A stretch of DNA of 8,282 bases from Pseudomonadota bacterium (lineage in GTDB: Bacteria > Pseudomonadota > Gammaproteobacteria > Pseudomonadales > UBA5518). Where the stretch lies: positions 1 through 8,282 of the forward strand of contig CAUJIL010000236.1 in the NCBI GenBank assembly GCA_963204845.1, read 5' to 3'. The notes under the pieces were generated by a model. It ran no database searches. It was given only the letters and a program-made list of their open reading frames with translations, and was not told where the DNA came from. The position numbers and the translations under genes are program-made. Positions 6,837 through 8,282 of this stretch are shown piece after piece (position 1 is the stretch's first letter; each line of letters opens with the position of its first letter).

Positions 6837-7075
6837 CCGGCGAGCTCCGCGACGGTGCGCGCCAGGTCGCCGGCGGTGTGGATCCCGGACAGGGCGTTGA
6901 GCGGGAACGACAGGTCGAACTCGTCCTCGACCTGTTCGATGACCTCCATCACGTCGATTGACGACAGCCCCAGTTCGCCGGCGAGGTCGCTATCGGCCGT
7001 GATCGGCCGCGACGTCTTGCCGGGTGCCGCGAGCAGTTCGAGCACCCGCGTGAGGCAGGAATCGTAGCTTGCCAT
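6833..7075 (-). CDS. acpR: Acyl carrier protein dedicated to sphingolipid synthesis
   Basis: An 80-residue acidic four-helix carrier protein. The phosphopantetheine site is Ser39 in the motif LGLSSIDVMEVIEQVEDEFDL (from 35): the canonical DSL triad reads SSI, a variant seen in specialised ACPs. The motif is followed by the usual acidic helix II, which docks partner enzymes. It should carry the acyl chain delivered by the ligase at 1-1329 and present it to Spt. The start chosen is ATG at 7075-7073, giving normal ACP length; the frame is open much farther upstream, but that portion is antisense to the ELM1 gene and has no ACP character. Only a weak GGGA ribosome site lies upstream. It is first gene of the operon. 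The symbol follows Caulobacter usage by context, not by a proven orthology. Confidence 0.9.
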   Translation of the reverse strand: MASYDSCLTRVLELLAAPGKTSRPITADSDLAGELGLSSIDVMEVIEQVEDEFDLSFPLNALSGIHTAGDLARTVAELAG

Positions 7076-7121
7076 CGTGCGTTTTTCCCGAGCGGCGCGG
7101 CGTATCGCGCCAACGCGGGCG

Positions 7122-7127
7122 ATTATA
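7122..7127 (-). promoter_or_regulatory. Consensus -10 box for the acp-spt operon
   Basis: The minus strand reads TATAAT, a perfect sigma-70 -10 hexamer in an otherwise very GC-rich stretch. It would start transcription near 7115, leaving a leader of about 40 nt before the acp ATG. No good -35 hexamer lies at 16-18 bp spacing (the 17-bp position reads GGTGCG), so an activator or another contact may be needed. Confidence 0.5.
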
Positions 7128-7129
7128 CT
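7124..7129 (+). promoter_or_regulatory. Possible -10 box for the ELM1-family gene
   Basis: The plus strand of the same AT island reads TATACT, five of six matches to the -10 consensus, about 38 nt before the preferred ATG at 7167. No -35 match is evident. The hexamer overlaps the opposite-strand TATAAT, so the two promoters may share or compete for one opening region. Confidence 0.3.
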
Positions 7130-7166
7130 GGGGCGGTTGCGCGCCGCACCTCCCGTCGCCGCGCCA

Positions 7167-8261
7167 ATGTTGGTGATTTTCAGGTACGTGTCAGCCATCC
7201 CCGGTGCTTCGCTTCCCTCGGTCTGGGTCATCGCCGCGTACCGCGCCGGCGAACAGAGCCAGTTGCTCGCGCTTGCCGAGGCGCTCGGGTGGCCGTACGA
7301 GGTGAAGCGGCTGTGCCACCGGCGCGCCGGTGCGCTGTACGATGTGACGCGTGCGAGCGGTTTGTGCGGTATCGATCGCGCGCGCTCCGATGCGCTCGCG
7401 CCGCCGTGGCCCGAGGTGGTGATCGCGGCCGGCATGCGCAACGAGCCGGTGTGTCGCTGGATCCGCCACGCATCGGGCGGACGCACGCGCATCGTGCACA
7501 TCGGGCGCCCGTGGGCGCGGCTCGCCTGTTTCGACCTCGTGGTCACCACGCCGCAGTACCGCCTGCCGGAGGCGCCGAACGTGCTGCAGAACACCTTGAC
7601 GCTGCACCGCGTCACGCCGGCGCGGCTGGCCGAGGCGCACGCAGTGCACGGCGAGCGCCTCGCGCGGTTGCCATCGCCGCGCATCGCGCTGGTCGTCGGG
7701 GGCCCGAGCGGACCGTACCACTTCGGCGCGCGCAGCGCGGCGCGGCTCGCGCGCGCGGCCTCGACGCTCGCGCGCTCGCTGGGCGGCAGCCTGCTGGTCA
7801 GCACCAGTTCGCGCACGCCGGCGCTAGCGGTGCGCGCGCTGCGCGAGGCAATCGAGGTGCCGCACGAGTTCTACGCGTGGCGCGCCGGTGATGCCGGGAA
7901 TCCGTATTACGCGTATCTCGCCAGCGCCGAGCGGCTGATCGTGAGCTTCGACAGCATTGCGATGATCTCGGAGGCGTGCGCGACGGGCAAACCCGTGTAC
8001 CTGTTCGATCCGCAACGTCCGGACGACGGCGAGGTGGCGCCCGTGGTCGAACACTCTGCGCGCGCGCTCGGCTACCGCGCCCTGCTGCGCTGGGGGCCGC
8101 GACGGCTGGGGCGCGACATCACGCTGGTGCACGATCGATTGCTCGCGGCCGGGCGCGTGACGTGGCTGGGCGAGGGGCGCGAACCGCATGAACTGGGTCC
8201 GTGGCCCGACATCGAGCGCGCGGTCGCGCGCGTGAGGGCGCTGCTCGGCGAGCGCCGCTGA
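7167..8261 (+). CDS. ELM1-family (DUF1022) protein, probable GT-B type glycosyltransferase
   Basis: A 364-residue member of the family named after plant mitochondrial fission protein ELM1; bacterial members are uncharacterised, but their layout resembles GT-B glycosyltransferases. Numbered from ATG 7167: VWVIAAYRAGEQSQ (19-32), EVVIAAGMRNEP (83-94), FDLVVTTPQY (122-131), APNVLQ (136-141), VVGGPSGPYHF (176-186), VSTSSRTPALA (211-221), then GNPYYAYLASAERLIVSFD (244-262) leading into SIAMISEACATGKPVYLF. The last part resembles the nucleotide-sugar-binding side of GT-B enzymes. The start is uncertain: GTG 7077 would give 394 residues but begins upstream of the -10 island and adds non-conserved sequence; GTG 7188 is also possible. 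None has a good ribosome site. It is divergent from the acp-spt operon, which suggests (inference) transfer of a sugar to ceramide, or a related envelope step. Confidence 0.82.
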   Translation: MLVIFRYVSAIPGASLPSVWVIAAYRAGEQSQLLALAEALGWPYEVKRLCHRRAGALYDVTRASGLCGIDRARSDALAPPWPEVVIAAGMRNEPVCRWIRHASGGRTRIVHIGRPWARLACFDLVVTTPQYRLPEAPNVLQNTLTLHRVTPARLAEAHAVHGERLARLPSPRIALVVGGPSGPYHFGARSAARLARAASTLARSLGGSLLVSTSSRTPALAVRALREAIEVPHEFYAWRAGDAGNPYYAYLASAERLIVSFDSIAMISEACATGKPVYLFDPQRPDDGEVAPVVEHSARALGYRALLRWGPRRLGRDITLVHDRLLAAGRVTWLGEGREPHELGPWPDIERAVARVRALLGERR

Positions 8262-8282
8262 ACCGCACAGGTATCGGGCTAG

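Noticed and set aside
7077..7166. GTG 7077 as start of the ELM1-family gene
   Set aside because: It adds 30 non-conserved residues, starts 2 nt from the divergent acp start and lies upstream of the likely -10; ATG 7167 is preferred, though not proven.
7076..7816. Longer N-terminus for the ACP (327 residues in total)
   Set aside because: The extension is antisense to the ELM1-family gene and passes through the promoter region; 80 residues from 7075 is normal ACP size.
1..8282. CRISPR arrays, tRNA/rRNA genes, insertion sequences or prophage genes
   Set aside because: No direct-repeat arrays, RNA-gene-like stretches, transposase motifs or terminal repeats were seen; the 21 bases after 8261 hold nothing recognisable.

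Overview
The window comes from a high-GC proteobacterium. All genes have strongly GC-biased third positions, which leaves long empty open frames on the opposite strands. The class cannot be fixed from sequence alone; alpha-, beta- and gammaproteobacteria all carry relatives. Almost every gene fits bacterial sphingolipid (ceramide) synthesis, and I read the window as most of a ceramide and sphingolipid head-group locus. The closest described system is that of Caulobacter crescentus: Spt, its acyl carrier protein, an acyl-ACP synthetase, a GNAT-type ceramide synthase and an SDR-type ceramide reductase.

Layout. (1) 1-1329, minus strand: the N-terminal 443 codons of a fatty-acyl-AMP ligase/acyl-ACP synthetase, cut by the left window edge. 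(2) 1330-1587: a divergent regulatory gap with a local AT-rich patch and several short dyads. (3) 1588-3543, plus strand: a two-gene unit, a YghO-like GNAT protein (candidate bacterial ceramide synthase) and, 3 nt later, a MobA-like nucleotidyltransferase. (4) 3544-3567: a convergent junction with a GC-only hairpin. (5) 7075 down to 3568, minus strand: a four-gene operon, acyl carrier protein, serine palmitoyltransferase, metallophosphoesterase and PRISE-type SDR. The first three genes are joined by ATGA and GTGA overlaps. (6) 7076-7166: a divergent promoter region containing an AT island with -10-like hexamers in both directions. (7) 7167-8261, plus strand: an ELM1-family protein that looks like a GT-B type glycosyltransferase.

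Proposed joint action (inference). The ligase activates a fatty acid and loads it on the dedicated ACP. Spt condenses acyl-ACP (or acyl-CoA) with serine to 3-oxo-sphinganine. The GNAT protein N-acylates it. An SDR reduces the 3-oxo group; the only SDR visible is an unusual PRISE-family member. The nucleotidyltransferase, metallophosphoesterase and ELM1 protein are candidates for making, trimming or attaching a polar head group. The most notable points are this head-group set of poorly characterised genes, and a PRISE reductase in the slot where a ceramide reductase is expected.
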